A DNA stretch of 64,000 nucleotides, from positions 62,001-126,000 of the forward strand of contig QBVD01000042.1 in assembly GCA_003058525.1 (NCBI GenBank), given 5' to 3'. The DNA is from a gamma proteobacterium symbiont of Ctena orbiculata. GTDB lineage: Bacteria > Pseudomonadota > Gammaproteobacteria > Chromatiales > Chromatiaceae. Below are positions 28,172 to 34,756 of this stretch, one piece after another; position 1 is the first letter of the stretch; each line of letters begins with the position of its first letter. The position numbers and the translations under genes are program-made. A model generated the notes under the pieces. That model made no database searches, was not told the origin of the DNA, and saw only the letters and a list, made by a program, of their open reading frames with translations.

Positions 28172-28257
28172 GGTTAAGTCTCCACATTTGTTTGTTTGGA
28201 TAACGGATCAGCTCAATCGCAGTGGCGCTATTGTGCTATGGGCCGACATATCGGCTT

Positions 28258-28274
28258 TCCCTTAATATGATTCA
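28258..28274 (-). repeat. Island spacer motif, copy 3
   Basis: Plus-strand TCCCTTAATATGATTCA, one mismatch. The final TCA is the stop codon (TGA, minus strand) of the 72-residue ORF, so the motif overlaps the gene end. A small hairpin GCCGA/TCGGC lies next to it at about 28242-28256. Confidence 0.6.
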
Positions 28275-28490
28275 ATGAAAAGTGGTTGTACTGTCCGATT
28301 CCGCCTCAGCGGCCTCCACAATCTGCGTATGTTCATGAAGTAAGGCATCGGTAGCATCACGCGAAAAGACGCCATTTTTGTAATAGGGAAGGGCTTTAGA
28401 ATCCACACTATCAAGGTCGAAGGCGTAACCATGCCAAGTCGGCCAGATGAAATCACAGACCTCCTTTACCCACTTCTCATATTCGTCCAT
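28272..28490 (-). CDS. Small protein of unknown function ending in AESDSTTTFH
   Basis: 72 residues, acidic and aromatic-rich, beginning MDEYEKWVKEVCDFIWPTWHGYAFDL. Its C-terminal AEAESDSTTTFH is nearly identical to the end of the 47-residue ORF at 30949-31092, although the front parts differ. No membrane segment. Shared tails followed by the same spacer motif suggest recombination at the 3' end. Function unknown. Confidence 0.5.
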   Translation of the reverse strand: MDEYEKWVKEVCDFIWPTWHGYAFDLDSVDSKALPYYKNGVFSRDATDALLHEHTQIVEAAEAESDSTTTFH

Positions 28491-28528
28491 TTGGCATTCC
28501 GTTATTTTGATTTATTAAGCAATTAGTT

Positions 28529-28581
28529 AGCCGACGAGAGGAGAGGTAGCAACGCGAGGTCGGCTTAATAAAATGTTAGGG
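28529..28581 (-). repeat. attC-like hairpin site between island ORFs
   Basis: On the minus strand, CCCTAAC (28575-28581) lies just after the stop of the 156-residue ORF. It is followed by AAGCCGAC and, after a 23-nt loop, GTCGGCT, pairing 28559-28565 with 28529-28535. This order resembles the R''-L'' and L' boxes of integron attC sites. No clear GTTRRRY box was found on the distal side, so it is called attC-like only. Confidence 0.4.
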
Positions 28582-28583
28582 TT

Positions 28584-29054
28584 TTAAAGTTGTGGTACTT
28601 CTTGCAATGGCATTTTTGTGATAGCAGCATAAGTGCTTATGTCTTCTGTACTTAATTGGTGATTTTTTCTTAATTCTTCCATTAATTTTATTGTATCATC
28701 CATCATTATGGTAATTCTTTTTAATTCTTCAGGATCCTTTATAAACTTAGCCCGCATGGATAGCATGCGTTCCCTATTAATTCCTTCAGCCAATACTTCC
28801 AGTTCATTTTTATTTAATTTTTGTAATTTTTTAATTGATGCTAATTTTGAGATATCCTTGTCTGGATGAGCAGACGCAATAAACAACTTTGTAGCGTTAA
28901 GAGATGTTTGAGTTTTCATCTCCATTTCTCTTAATTGTTTAACTTCATTTTGCAAGGCTGTGATACTCATTTGATTTTCCTTAATTATTAACAAGTAACT
29001 TGCTATGGAGACAATGATACCGGCAATAACTGCAACTGTTATTTCTTTATACAT
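28584..29054 (-). CDS. Membrane-anchored coiled-coil protein of unknown function
   Basis: 156 residues. A membrane segment at 5-24 (ITVAVIAGIIVSIASYLLII) is followed by a predicted coiled coil (about 30-52) and a charged helical region. AAGGGA lies 7 nt before the ATG and overlaps the stop of the 94-residue ORF, so the two genes are translationally coupled. No family recognised. Confidence 0.6.
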   Translation of the reverse strand: MYKEITVAVIAGIIVSIASYLLIIKENQMSITALQNEVKQLREMEMKTQTSLNATKLFIASAHPDKDISKLASIKKLQKLNKNELEVLAEGINRERMLSMRAKFIKDPEELKRITIMMDDTIKLMEELRKNHQLSTEDISTYAAITKMPLQEVPQL

Positions 29055-29063
29055 GTTTATCCC

Positions 29064-29345
29064 TTATTCTGTTTCATAATCTGGTCTTAATTCAGTTAGT
29101 TTCTCGACCTGCTTTAACAATCGCTGAAGATTCTCGATTTCTTCGGATAGCTCTAATTCGAGGTCATCAGCAAGATCAAACATCTTTTCAGCGTTGGTTG
29201 TTATGCCCTCATTACAGACTTGCATGGCGTAGCCATGTAGATCGAACAGCATGTCATTCAGGCGAAGAGGGTAATAATTGGACAAATCCAGTAAATCTGC
29301 TGTTTCGTAGCCATCCATGAGTCTTTCTAGTTCATCTTCGGTCAT
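29064..29345 (-). CDS. Small acidic helical protein of unknown function
   Basis: 93 residues from ATG 29345 (a GTG lies one codon upstream). Rich in Glu, Leu and Asp, likely all helical, with a C-terminal heptad-like stretch LEEIENLQRLLKQVEKL. It is followed after 9 bp by the membrane coiled-coil ORF whose ribosome site lies in its last codons. Together they could form an interacting pair such as toxin/antitoxin or membrane receptor/partner, but no family match supports a role. Confidence 0.55.
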   Translation of the reverse strand: MTEDELERLMDGYETADLLDLSNYYPLRLNDMLFDLHGYAMQVCNEGITTNAEKMFDLADDLELELSEEIENLQRLLKQVEKLTELRPDYETE

Positions 29346-29385
29346 CACCTGATCTCTTAATCTGACTTAATATATAAACATGTGG

Positions 29386-29610
29386 TTATCTAGTTGCAGA
29401 TAGTTCTTTACAGTCATTACAGACAAAATTAATATCCTCCCCCCAGAAACTAGGTTTTTTAACTCTAGTGAATCCTGGGGATAACTCTGTCACTTGTGTT
29501 GACCTATCACCCTTCAAAAATGCCCACCCATCCTCCTGCCAGCACTTGGCATCACCTTCCTTTCCACATGAAGGGCATTTTAAAGGTATGGTAAATTTGT
29601 CTTTGGGCAT
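29386..29610 (-). CDS. Small zinc-ribbon protein
   Basis: 74 residues with CPSCG near residue 13 and CNDC near residue 66, the paired CxxC knuckles of a zinc ribbon. Between them is an aromatic-rich segment (WQEDGWAFLKGD). AAGGTG lies 8 nt upstream of the ATG. The partner and function are unknown. Confidence 0.55.
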   Translation of the reverse strand: MPKDKFTIPLKCPSCGKEGDAKCWQEDGWAFLKGDRSTQVTELSPGFTRVKKPSFWGEDINFVCNDCKELSATR

Positions 29611-29657
29611 AATGTTGCACCTTATTTCGTTTCATATTTAACTGTGAAGCTTCCTCT

Positions 29658-29676
29658 TACGTTACCGGGTAACGTA
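29658..29676. promoter_or_regulatory. 19-bp perfect palindrome
   Basis: TACGTTACC-G-GGTAACGTA forms a 9-bp perfect dyad around one central base in the gap between the 149-residue and the 74-residue ORFs. It may be an operator or a recombination site. Its GTTAC half-site resembles the larger GTTACCCC dyad next to the integrase gene (33240-33261). Confidence 0.4.
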
Positions 29677-29677
29677 T

Positions 29678-30127
29678 TTACTGACGGTTGATCTGATTTT
29701 TATTTTCCGTCATCTTTTGTAGTTTCAAAATATCCGATCGTATTTGGTGGAGCTTCTCGTCTTGCCGAACGAAACTCTTGTCGAGAGTTCGTGTGGTTAC
29801 TTCGATTTTATCTACATCACCGGACAGTTTATTAACGTCTCCCTGAATCGTTGCTGCCCACCAAATACCCCCTCCGATGCTTGCGACTGCTGCGAAGATC
29901 AGCCCGCCAATTCGTGAAAACACACGAAGATCACCAAAAGTTACCGGCAATGTATCTTTTGCTCTAGGGAATGCAGGCCCAACATCCTCGGAGGGGCCTC
30001 TCGTCACGCCAGATTTTGGCAGCGCATCTGATAGTTCTTCTGTGGGTTTCGTATCCGCATAATCGAGCTCCTTGTAGTTTCGCTGTCGCGCGCTTGGGAT
30101 ACGTGGCCCTTTAGATCGCCTACTCAT
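29678..30127 (-). CDS. Single-pass membrane protein with coiled-coil tail
   Basis: 149 residues. A proline- and charge-rich N-terminal 70 residues, a membrane segment near 75-95 (IGGLIFAAVASIGGGIWWAA), then a C-terminal coiled coil (DVNKLSGDVDKIEVTTRTLDKSF onward). Its ATG overlaps the stop of the upstream 243-residue ORF, so the two are translationally coupled. Function unknown; the layout fits a membrane partner for the soluble protein. Confidence 0.6.
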   Translation of the reverse strand: MSRRSKGPRIPSARQRNYKELDYADTKPTEELSDALPKSGVTRGPSEDVGPAFPRAKDTLPVTFGDLRVFSRIGGLIFAAVASIGGGIWWAATIQGDVNKLSGDVDKIEVTTRTLDKSFVRQDEKLHQIRSDILKLQKMTENKNQINRQ

Positions 30128-30851
30128 CGGTCGTTATTCCCAGCGCCGCCAATTTCTGAAACATACCCTCCCTTTCACGGGAGAAGTGCTTAAGGATCTT
30201 CTCAAAGTCATTATACGACAACTTATTTAGCAGTGGCTGAAAATATCGCTGTACATCAATGTTTACGTTTGCGGTGCCCGGCTCTTTATGGTCAACGTCA
30301 AGGATCGAGTCGTAAGCTGAAATAATGACATTTATGTAATCGTCTTTCTCAATATCAGGGGAGATTGACTCTCTGGTTGGACGACGATCTTCGTACTTTA
30401 AGTAAAACTTGCCCGTATGAGGCGGCGGTTCAATCTTCGTTAGATTCCTAATAAGTTCGGCGCTTGGGTTTTCATATTCGAGCAAATGTTCAGCAGCAAT
30501 TCCGATTCGTCTAATCCCGCGTACCCGAGTTACAAGATCGAGTGCTTTCCAAATCTCTGTAAATTCCCTAAGTGACTTCGAAACATCAATCTCCTCGCCT
30601 GAAGAAAACGTATCCTTGATAAATACGATATTTTCTCGATCTATCATTAGTACATTCGAGAAATCCTCCGAGTGGATTTGATAACGCATTCCATCGGTGT
30701 TGTTTGAGACCTTTGTGTAAAAGTCGTCAGGTATTACACTGCTCCCACGAAGATCCAAAACCGCATCTACAACCTGTCCACCAATCGATTGAATGCGAAA
30801 CATTTTAGTAGATGGACGAATCCCAATAATAAATTTGTGCATATGAACCAT
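30120..30851 (-). CDS. Protein of unknown function (possibly TIGR04255-like)
   Basis: 243 residues from ATG 30851, which has AGGAGG 5-6 nt upstream; the open frame begins five codons earlier at TTG 30866. Mixed alpha/beta. Segments such as VVDAVLDLRGSS near the N-terminus and FTEIWKALDLVTRVRGIRRIGIAAEHLLEY in the middle give a weak impression of the sporadically distributed TIGR04255 family. The call is tentative. It overlaps the downstream membrane protein gene by 8 bp. Confidence 0.6.
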   Translation of the reverse strand: MVHMHKFIIGIRPSTKMFRIQSIGGQVVDAVLDLRGSSVIPDDFYTKVSNNTDGMRYQIHSEDFSNVLMIDRENIVFIKDTFSSGEEIDVSKSLREFTEIWKALDLVTRVRGIRRIGIAAEHLLEYENPSAELIRNLTKIEPPPHTGKFYLKYEDRRPTRESISPDIEKDDYINVIISAYDSILDVDHKEPGTANVNIDVQRYFQPLLNKLSYNDFEKILKHFSREREGMFQKLAALGITTDE

Positions 30852-30894
30852 CGTCACCTCCTGCAAGAATTTCTATCTTATACAGCCCAGCGAA

Positions 30895-30911
30895 TCCCTT
30901 AATCTAATTTA
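30895..30911 (-). repeat. Island spacer motif, copy 4 (degenerate)
   Basis: Plus-strand TCCCTTAATCTAATTTA, two mismatches from the consensus, 24 bp from copy 5. The pair could reflect a lost cassette between them. Confidence 0.45.
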
Positions 30912-30934
30912 TACAACAAACGTTACAAGGTAAC

Positions 30935-30951
30935 TCCCTTAATCTGATTCA
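30935..30951 (-). repeat. Island spacer motif, copy 5 (consensus)
   Basis: Exactly TCCCTTAATCTGATTCA on the plus strand. Its TCA is the stop codon of the 47-residue ORF on the minus strand, the same arrangement as copy 3 and the 72-residue ORF. Confidence 0.6.
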
Positions 30952-31092
30952 ATGGAATGTAGTCGTTGTGTCCGCTTCTGCATTGATCGGATCCATGCTC
31001 TCATCATGTGAGTCTAACAATCGCAGCCATGCTACTAGCTGAGCGTCTTCTTCACGTACCACAATCCACTCCATAAATTCATCAATGTTCAT
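30949..31092 (-). CDS. 47-residue protein ending in AEADTTTTFH
   Basis: Starts MNIDEFMEWIVVREEDAQLVAWLRLL and ends NAEADTTTTFH. The C-terminal ten residues and the following stop-plus-spacer sequence match those of the 72-residue ORF at 28272-28490, while the N-terminal parts are unrelated. Small acidic protein. It is supported by the protein-level similarity of the tail, not by a family match. Confidence 0.45.
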   Translation of the reverse strand: MNIDEFMEWIVVREEDAQLVAWLRLLDSHDESMDPINAEADTTTTFH

Positions 31093-31156
31093 CCATAATA
31101 TCCATCACATTGTCTATTCCCAGGGGGGCATTTTGCCATTGTCCTTGAAAGACAGT

Positions 31157-32983
31157 CTAGCTCGCCACCCCAAATGCATCATTGACTTTCTTGAACAAAC
31201 GTTCGGCATTGTCGGCGGTGTCTGTTGGTAGGTCACTGATCGTCGTCCAGGTGTCGAATTCCTTCAGCATCTCCACAACCACATCCTTCTTTTTTAGATC
31301 GCGTCCCTGGTGCTGTTTCAAGGCTATCTCGACGCGCTTAGCAATAAGAGTCGAGCCATCCTTGGGAAGATCTTCTAGCTTGAGCGCCAGACCGTAAGCG
31401 TGGTTCACGCATTCGAGGAACCATTCGTCAGGGAATAGATCTTCAATCGCAACGTCAGTTTTCTTCACACCGGCTGTTTCGCCAAGCATGAACACCCGAA
31501 ACTCGTGTTCAGTTTCATCAGAGTAGTCCTTCAGATTCATATCCTTGATTTTCTCGTGTGCTTGGTGACCAGCGTCATCGGTGTCGAGTAACACTCCGGC
31601 ATCCCACCGTTGTCCAATCGCGAACGCCGCATACATCGGAGCTTTAGTTGAAGTCTGCGCAGGCCACATATATATATGATCGGACATGCCAACTCTGCCG
31701 CTTTTGGTCAGCAATCCCGAAAGTTTGCTCAAGATCAGTGCATCGGTTCCTCCTTCGACAATCAGTACCTTACGGTTACCAAGCATACCTGAAAGGTCGG
31801 GGGTGAGACCGAGAGCACTTTCGATAACTGCCATTGGGGCCGACTGACTGCTCACTACGCCATGTGTAACCCGCAGATGGTGGTCGCTGTCTGTTTCGAT
31901 GATGCGCACCCTCTCTGGATTCGCTTGGTCGACCATCGAAGAGAGGTGGGTGGTATACATCACCGTGTTGGTGTCTGATAGGTCTTCGAACACACCCAAA
32001 AGGTCGCGTTGGCCGCTGTAGTGAAGGTGGATGCCTGGCTCTTCCAGTAAGAGCGTGCAATTCTCAAAGTCTCCCTCTGAGGCATGGGTAAACTTCCACG
32101 CAAATGAGACGTACCAACGGAACCCTGTTGAGCGCCGATTCAGGCGAACTGGAAAGCCGATCACCTCATCCTCGGCGAAGATGTTGAGTGTTGGGCCGTC
32201 TACGTCGATATCAAATTTGACCTTCTTCTGCTTCCACAGTTTCTGAAATTGTTGAGTCAGGTAAACAGACGCGGCACGCTTATCGAACTGGCGCAGTGTC
32301 CGTCCCTCGGCGCTGCTACCTTTCTCAACGAAGTCATCGAGATCGATCTCCGCGAGATCGAGCACAATCAGGATCGTCTGATCGTCGGTGGAGAGTTCGT
32401 GTCGCTTGCCGCCCACCGCGTCTAAACGGTTCTTTAGCTCGTTCAGCTCAACCTGCGTCCCGGAGAATTCGTAGTCCTGAATGAGTACAAAGCGTGGAAC
32501 GTGCTCAACGGCCCATTCCGATACTTTGTCTTTGGAAAGGCCCAAATCTGCTACTGCAATCGCGTTGCCCTCCCTGTCGTGCAAGTCGAAATTGGTATGG
32601 CCCCCATAACTGCGACAAGCAAATAGACGAAGCCCATCTGGTGGCTTGGTGATCACGGCCTCAAGATCGCTGCCGTCGTCATCGGTTGCTAGATCCGTCG
32701 CAAACTTAAACAAGGCTTCGGCTTCACCCTCACTAAACTCAAAGTAGGCTTGAGATACCGACTTTCCATTGGCATTCTTTTTGCCCTTCCAGTCGTCTAC
32801 CGGCCAGTCTTCGTCTGGGTTGTACTGGGTCTCAACGAATGGGTGCAGGCAATACAACGCCTCAAAAAGGTTGCTTTTACCCGCTTCGTTCTGTCCGACG
32901 ATCGCCGTGACGTCGGTTGTCTTGATCCATCTGGAATCAATGATGTTCCGATAATTCGAGACACAGAATTCCTCTAACCTCAT
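31157..32983 (-). CDS. OLD-family ATP-dependent nuclease (AAA ATPase plus TOPRIM)
   Basis: 608 residues. An SMC/RecF-like ATPase half has Walker A GQNEAGKSN at 30-38 and a split ABC-type Walker B (LLLEEPGIHLH, near 315). It is followed by MYTTHLSSMVD. A TOPRIM half starts KVLIVEGGTDALI near residue 400 and has the acidic motif LLDTDDAGH near 465. This is the class 1 OLD arrangement. OLD nucleases (P2 Old, GajA, PARIS AriA-like ATPases) act in antiphage defence or replication restart. No GajB helicase or other partner is next to it. GGAG lies 9 nt before the ATG. Better GC than the neighbouring ORFs suggests a separate origin. Confidence 0.85.
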   Translation of the reverse strand: MRLEEFCVSNYRNIIDSRWIKTTDVTAIVGQNEAGKSNLFEALYCLHPFVETQYNPDEDWPVDDWKGKKNANGKSVSQAYFEFSEGEAEALFKFATDLATDDDGSDLEAVITKPPDGLRLFACRSYGGHTNFDLHDREGNAIAVADLGLSKDKVSEWAVEHVPRFVLIQDYEFSGTQVELNELKNRLDAVGGKRHELSTDDQTILIVLDLAEIDLDDFVEKGSSAEGRTLRQFDKRAASVYLTQQFQKLWKQKKVKFDIDVDGPTLNIFAEDEVIGFPVRLNRRSTGFRWYVSFAWKFTHASEGDFENCTLLLEEPGIHLHYSGQRDLLGVFEDLSDTNTVMYTTHLSSMVDQANPERVRIIETDSDHHLRVTHGVVSSQSAPMAVIESALGLTPDLSGMLGNRKVLIVEGGTDALILSKLSGLLTKSGRVGMSDHIYMWPAQTSTKAPMYAAFAIGQRWDAGVLLDTDDAGHQAHEKIKDMNLKDYSDETEHEFRVFMLGETAGVKKTDVAIEDLFPDEWFLECVNHAYGLALKLEDLPKDGSTLIAKRVEIALKQHQGRDLKKKDVVVEMLKEFDTWTTISDLPTDTADNAERLFKKVNDAFGVAS

Positions 32984-33110
32984 AAGTCTTCTCCAATTTT
33001 TACTACTTGCTTCAATATAAATGCAATAAGGCTATTCACTAAGGCACGTAACAGTTATTTATCTTGCTGGCTCTGATAATGAACATTCGTAGTTCATGGA
33101 TCCATCCTTT

Positions 33111-33173
33111 TCATGTATCCGCAACAAGTCGGCGCTTTTCTTCACCGACCACCTGTAAATAAATCTCTCGCAT
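33111..33173 (-). pseudogene. C-terminal fragment of a tyrosine recombinase
   Basis: The minus strand encodes MREIYLQVVGEEKRRLVADT, whose IYLQVVGEE equals the segment around the catalytic Tyr of the intact integrase at 33306-33977 (IYLQVVGEEAHKL). GGAG precedes the ATG. This is the 3' end of a second related integrase gene left behind after recombination. The small ORF may or may not be translated. Confidence 0.6.
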
Positions 33174-33201
33174 AACTAATCTCCTTGTCTTGCTTTCCCT
33201 T

Positions 33202-33298
33202 AGAGGGTCACAGCCAGGCCGGGCCCGGGCCGTGGATCTGTTACCCCTGTAGAGGGGTAACACGCGGATCCGCGCCGGCGTCCGGATCTGTAACCCTG
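33202..33298. other. GC-rich array of inverted sites beside the integrase (candidate attachment or recombination site)
   Basis: Four imperfect copies of CTGTNACCC occur in alternating orientation: agggtcacag at 33204-33213, ctgttacccc at 33238-33247, its mirror aggggtaaca at 33253-33262, and ctgtaaccct at 33289-33298. The central pair forms a perfect 9-bp dyad GTTACCCCT/AGGGGTAAC (33240-33261) around GTAG. GGCCGGGCCCGGGCC lies between the first two. Position directly downstream of the recombinase gene and this layout fit integrase core and arm sites. No matching partner site was found in the window. Confidence 0.45.
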
Positions 33299-33305
33299 AA
33301 AGTCT

Positions 33306-33977
33306 TCAAACCCAGCTCTCGTTTGCCTTTTTCCAGGCGTCACCATCCAGCTTGTGCGCCTCTTCTCCAACTACCTGCAGGTAGATCGCCGTCGTGTCCG
33401 CACTCTCATGGCCCAGCCTGTCTTTCAGAATACGCACCTCCATACCACCGAGAATCATAGCCACCGCATACCCGTGTCTCAGGCCCTTGGCGGTGGCCTG
33501 TGGCCCCTCGATTTTCGCAGCATCGAGCGCCCGCTTTATGATGCGCCAACCCGTGGTTCGAGCCACAGGGCGTTTAGGATCACTCTTGTTGTGCCAGAGC
33601 GGGTTATCAAGCCCCTTTCTGTCCTTCCGGGCCTTTCGGACTCCAAAACACATATCCAGACTGCGGGCCAGCTCCTTCGATATAGGTACGTCCCGAAATA
33701 CCGGCGCTTTCAGCTCCCCCTGGCGCGTGTATTTGCGTTTTTTGATGGTCCGGTACCGGATCACCCGTTTCTCGACGTCAATGCGCCTGGGCGTGAGCTC
33801 CAGGGCCTCAGAGATCCGGCAGCCCGTCCAATGGACCACTTCGCAAAGTAGGCAGTGTTTGCGGCTCTCTAGCCGGTCTGCGGCCTCAAGAAACCGCTCA
33901 CGCTCCCCGGCGTCCAGGTAGAGCCGTTCTTGCGTCTCAGGATCGTACAGACGCATTTCTGAGGCATATTCAGCCAT
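33306..33977 (-). CDS. Compact tyrosine recombinase/integrase
   Basis: 223 residues forming only the catalytic domain. Residues seen: Arg54 in TGCRISEAL, Lys164-Arg167-His168 in AKGLRHGYAV, His190 in LGHESADTTAIYL and nucleophile Tyr199. The N-terminal core-binding (SAM-like) domain is almost absent, since only about 25 residues precede the catalytic fold; it may need a helper protein. It is much shorter than integron integrases (about 320-340) and lacks room for their extra helix. It overlaps the 3' end of a zinc-ribbon gene by 8 bp, and a 121-residue unknown lies further upstream in the same operon. Confidence 0.85.
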   Translation of the reverse strand: MAEYASEMRLYDPETQERLYLDAGERERFLEAADRLESRKHCLLCEVVHWTGCRISEALELTPRRIDVEKRVIRYRTIKKRKYTRQGELKAPVFRDVPISKELARSLDMCFGVRKARKDRKGLDNPLWHNKSDPKRPVARTTGWRIIKRALDAAKIEGPQATAKGLRHGYAVAMILGGMEVRILKDRLGHESADTTAIYLQVVGEEAHKLDGDAWKKANESWV

Positions 33978-34188
33978 GCTTACCCCGCAGCGATACTATG
34001 TTCGGGGTCTGCTCGATGGCCAGCGCCTCTTTCAGATCTTCGATCACCGACGACGATTCATAGGTCACTTTTTTCTCTTCCACTTTATCTGTTAATTCCT
34101 GGATCAGCTCGTCAACTGGGCGATGACTGTAGGAGAGTGAAACCACAATCTCCCTTTTCATGGGCTTACCGCAGTTGGGACATTTCAT
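33970..34188 (-). CDS. Small zinc-knuckle protein in the integrase operon
   Basis: 72 residues. MKCPNCGKPM at the start is a CxxC zinc knuckle, as in the YgiT/MqsA antitoxin N-terminus, but only one CxxC is present and no helix-turn-helix is evident. The middle is charged and helical (VDELIQELTDKVEEKKV). The stop codon overlaps the integrase start, so translation is coupled. It may assist the recombinase, which lacks a DNA-binding N-terminal domain. That is inference. Confidence 0.6.
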   Translation of the reverse strand: MKCPNCGKPMKREIVVSLSYSHRPVDELIQELTDKVEEKKVTYESSSVIEDLKEALAIEQTPNIVSLRGKHG

Positions 34189-34197
34189 CAAGACAAC

Positions 34198-34563
34198 TCA
34201 ACCATTGCTGACTGTATGACCAAAGCGATTGAGAAAAAAGATGTCTACGCCCTGGTGAGGGATGACACGAAACCATTCTGTTTTCTTAAGTCGTTGCTGG
34301 TACTCCCGTTCAAGCTCTTCCTCTGATACCGGCTTATCCTCAAGGTCGAAGACTAGAACGGAGGATTCTTCTACCGGCTTATTAGGGTCGCTGCAGGGCA
34401 TCAACAGAATGAGGTCGATCACCCGGTAGCGGTTGTCGTTACCTTCCCAGATATAGCCGTCAGGACTATGATCCAGGTAGACAGGGAAGGGCTTACCGCC
34501 ATCCTGGCCGTGATATTTACTAGCTTGTTTGATGAGCGCGTAAAACTTGGGGGACTTAGGCAT
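34198..34563 (-). CDS. Protein of unknown function, first gene of the integrase operon
   Basis: 121 residues, mixed charge, starting MPKSPKFYALIKQASKYHGQDGGKPFPVYLDHSPDGYIWEG. No membrane segment. The DHSPDGYIWEGNDNRYRVIDL region suggests a compact beta fold. It ends 9 bp before the zinc-knuckle gene. Not recognised; its fixed place with a recombinase should be tested in other genomes. Confidence 0.6.
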   Translation of the reverse strand: MPKSPKFYALIKQASKYHGQDGGKPFPVYLDHSPDGYIWEGNDNRYRVIDLILLMPCSDPNKPVEESSVLVFDLEDKPVSEEELEREYQQRLKKTEWFRVIPHQGVDIFFLNRFGHTVSNG

Positions 34564-34756
34564 ATTGGCTCCTTGTGTACGTGAAACACTTCCTAATAAT
34601 GTTGCATTATACGCCCTTCGAACCCCGCCAACAAGGGCAAATTGGTTAATTTAACCGGGGCAGGGGATCAGAATTTGCAACAGAATGGGATAGAGTTACC
34701 GAGGAATACTGACAACAGTGATTAGCATCTGTTTATGACATGTTTTTTATCGATTA

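Noticed and set aside
26642-31156. CRISPR array
   Set aside because: The 17-bp motif copies are irregularly spaced by whole genes, differ from each other and no cas gene is present.
31157-32983. Gabija system
   Set aside because: No GajB-like UvrD helicase lies on either side of the OLD-type gene.
33185-33460. Plus-strand frame over the integrase end
   Set aside because: It reads through the structured site array and the antisense of the recombinase, whose catalytic residues are intact.
25459-34563. Reading the island as a complete integron
   Set aside because: The recombinase is 223 residues and lacks the integron-specific extension, only one attC-like site is convincing, and its distal box is missing.
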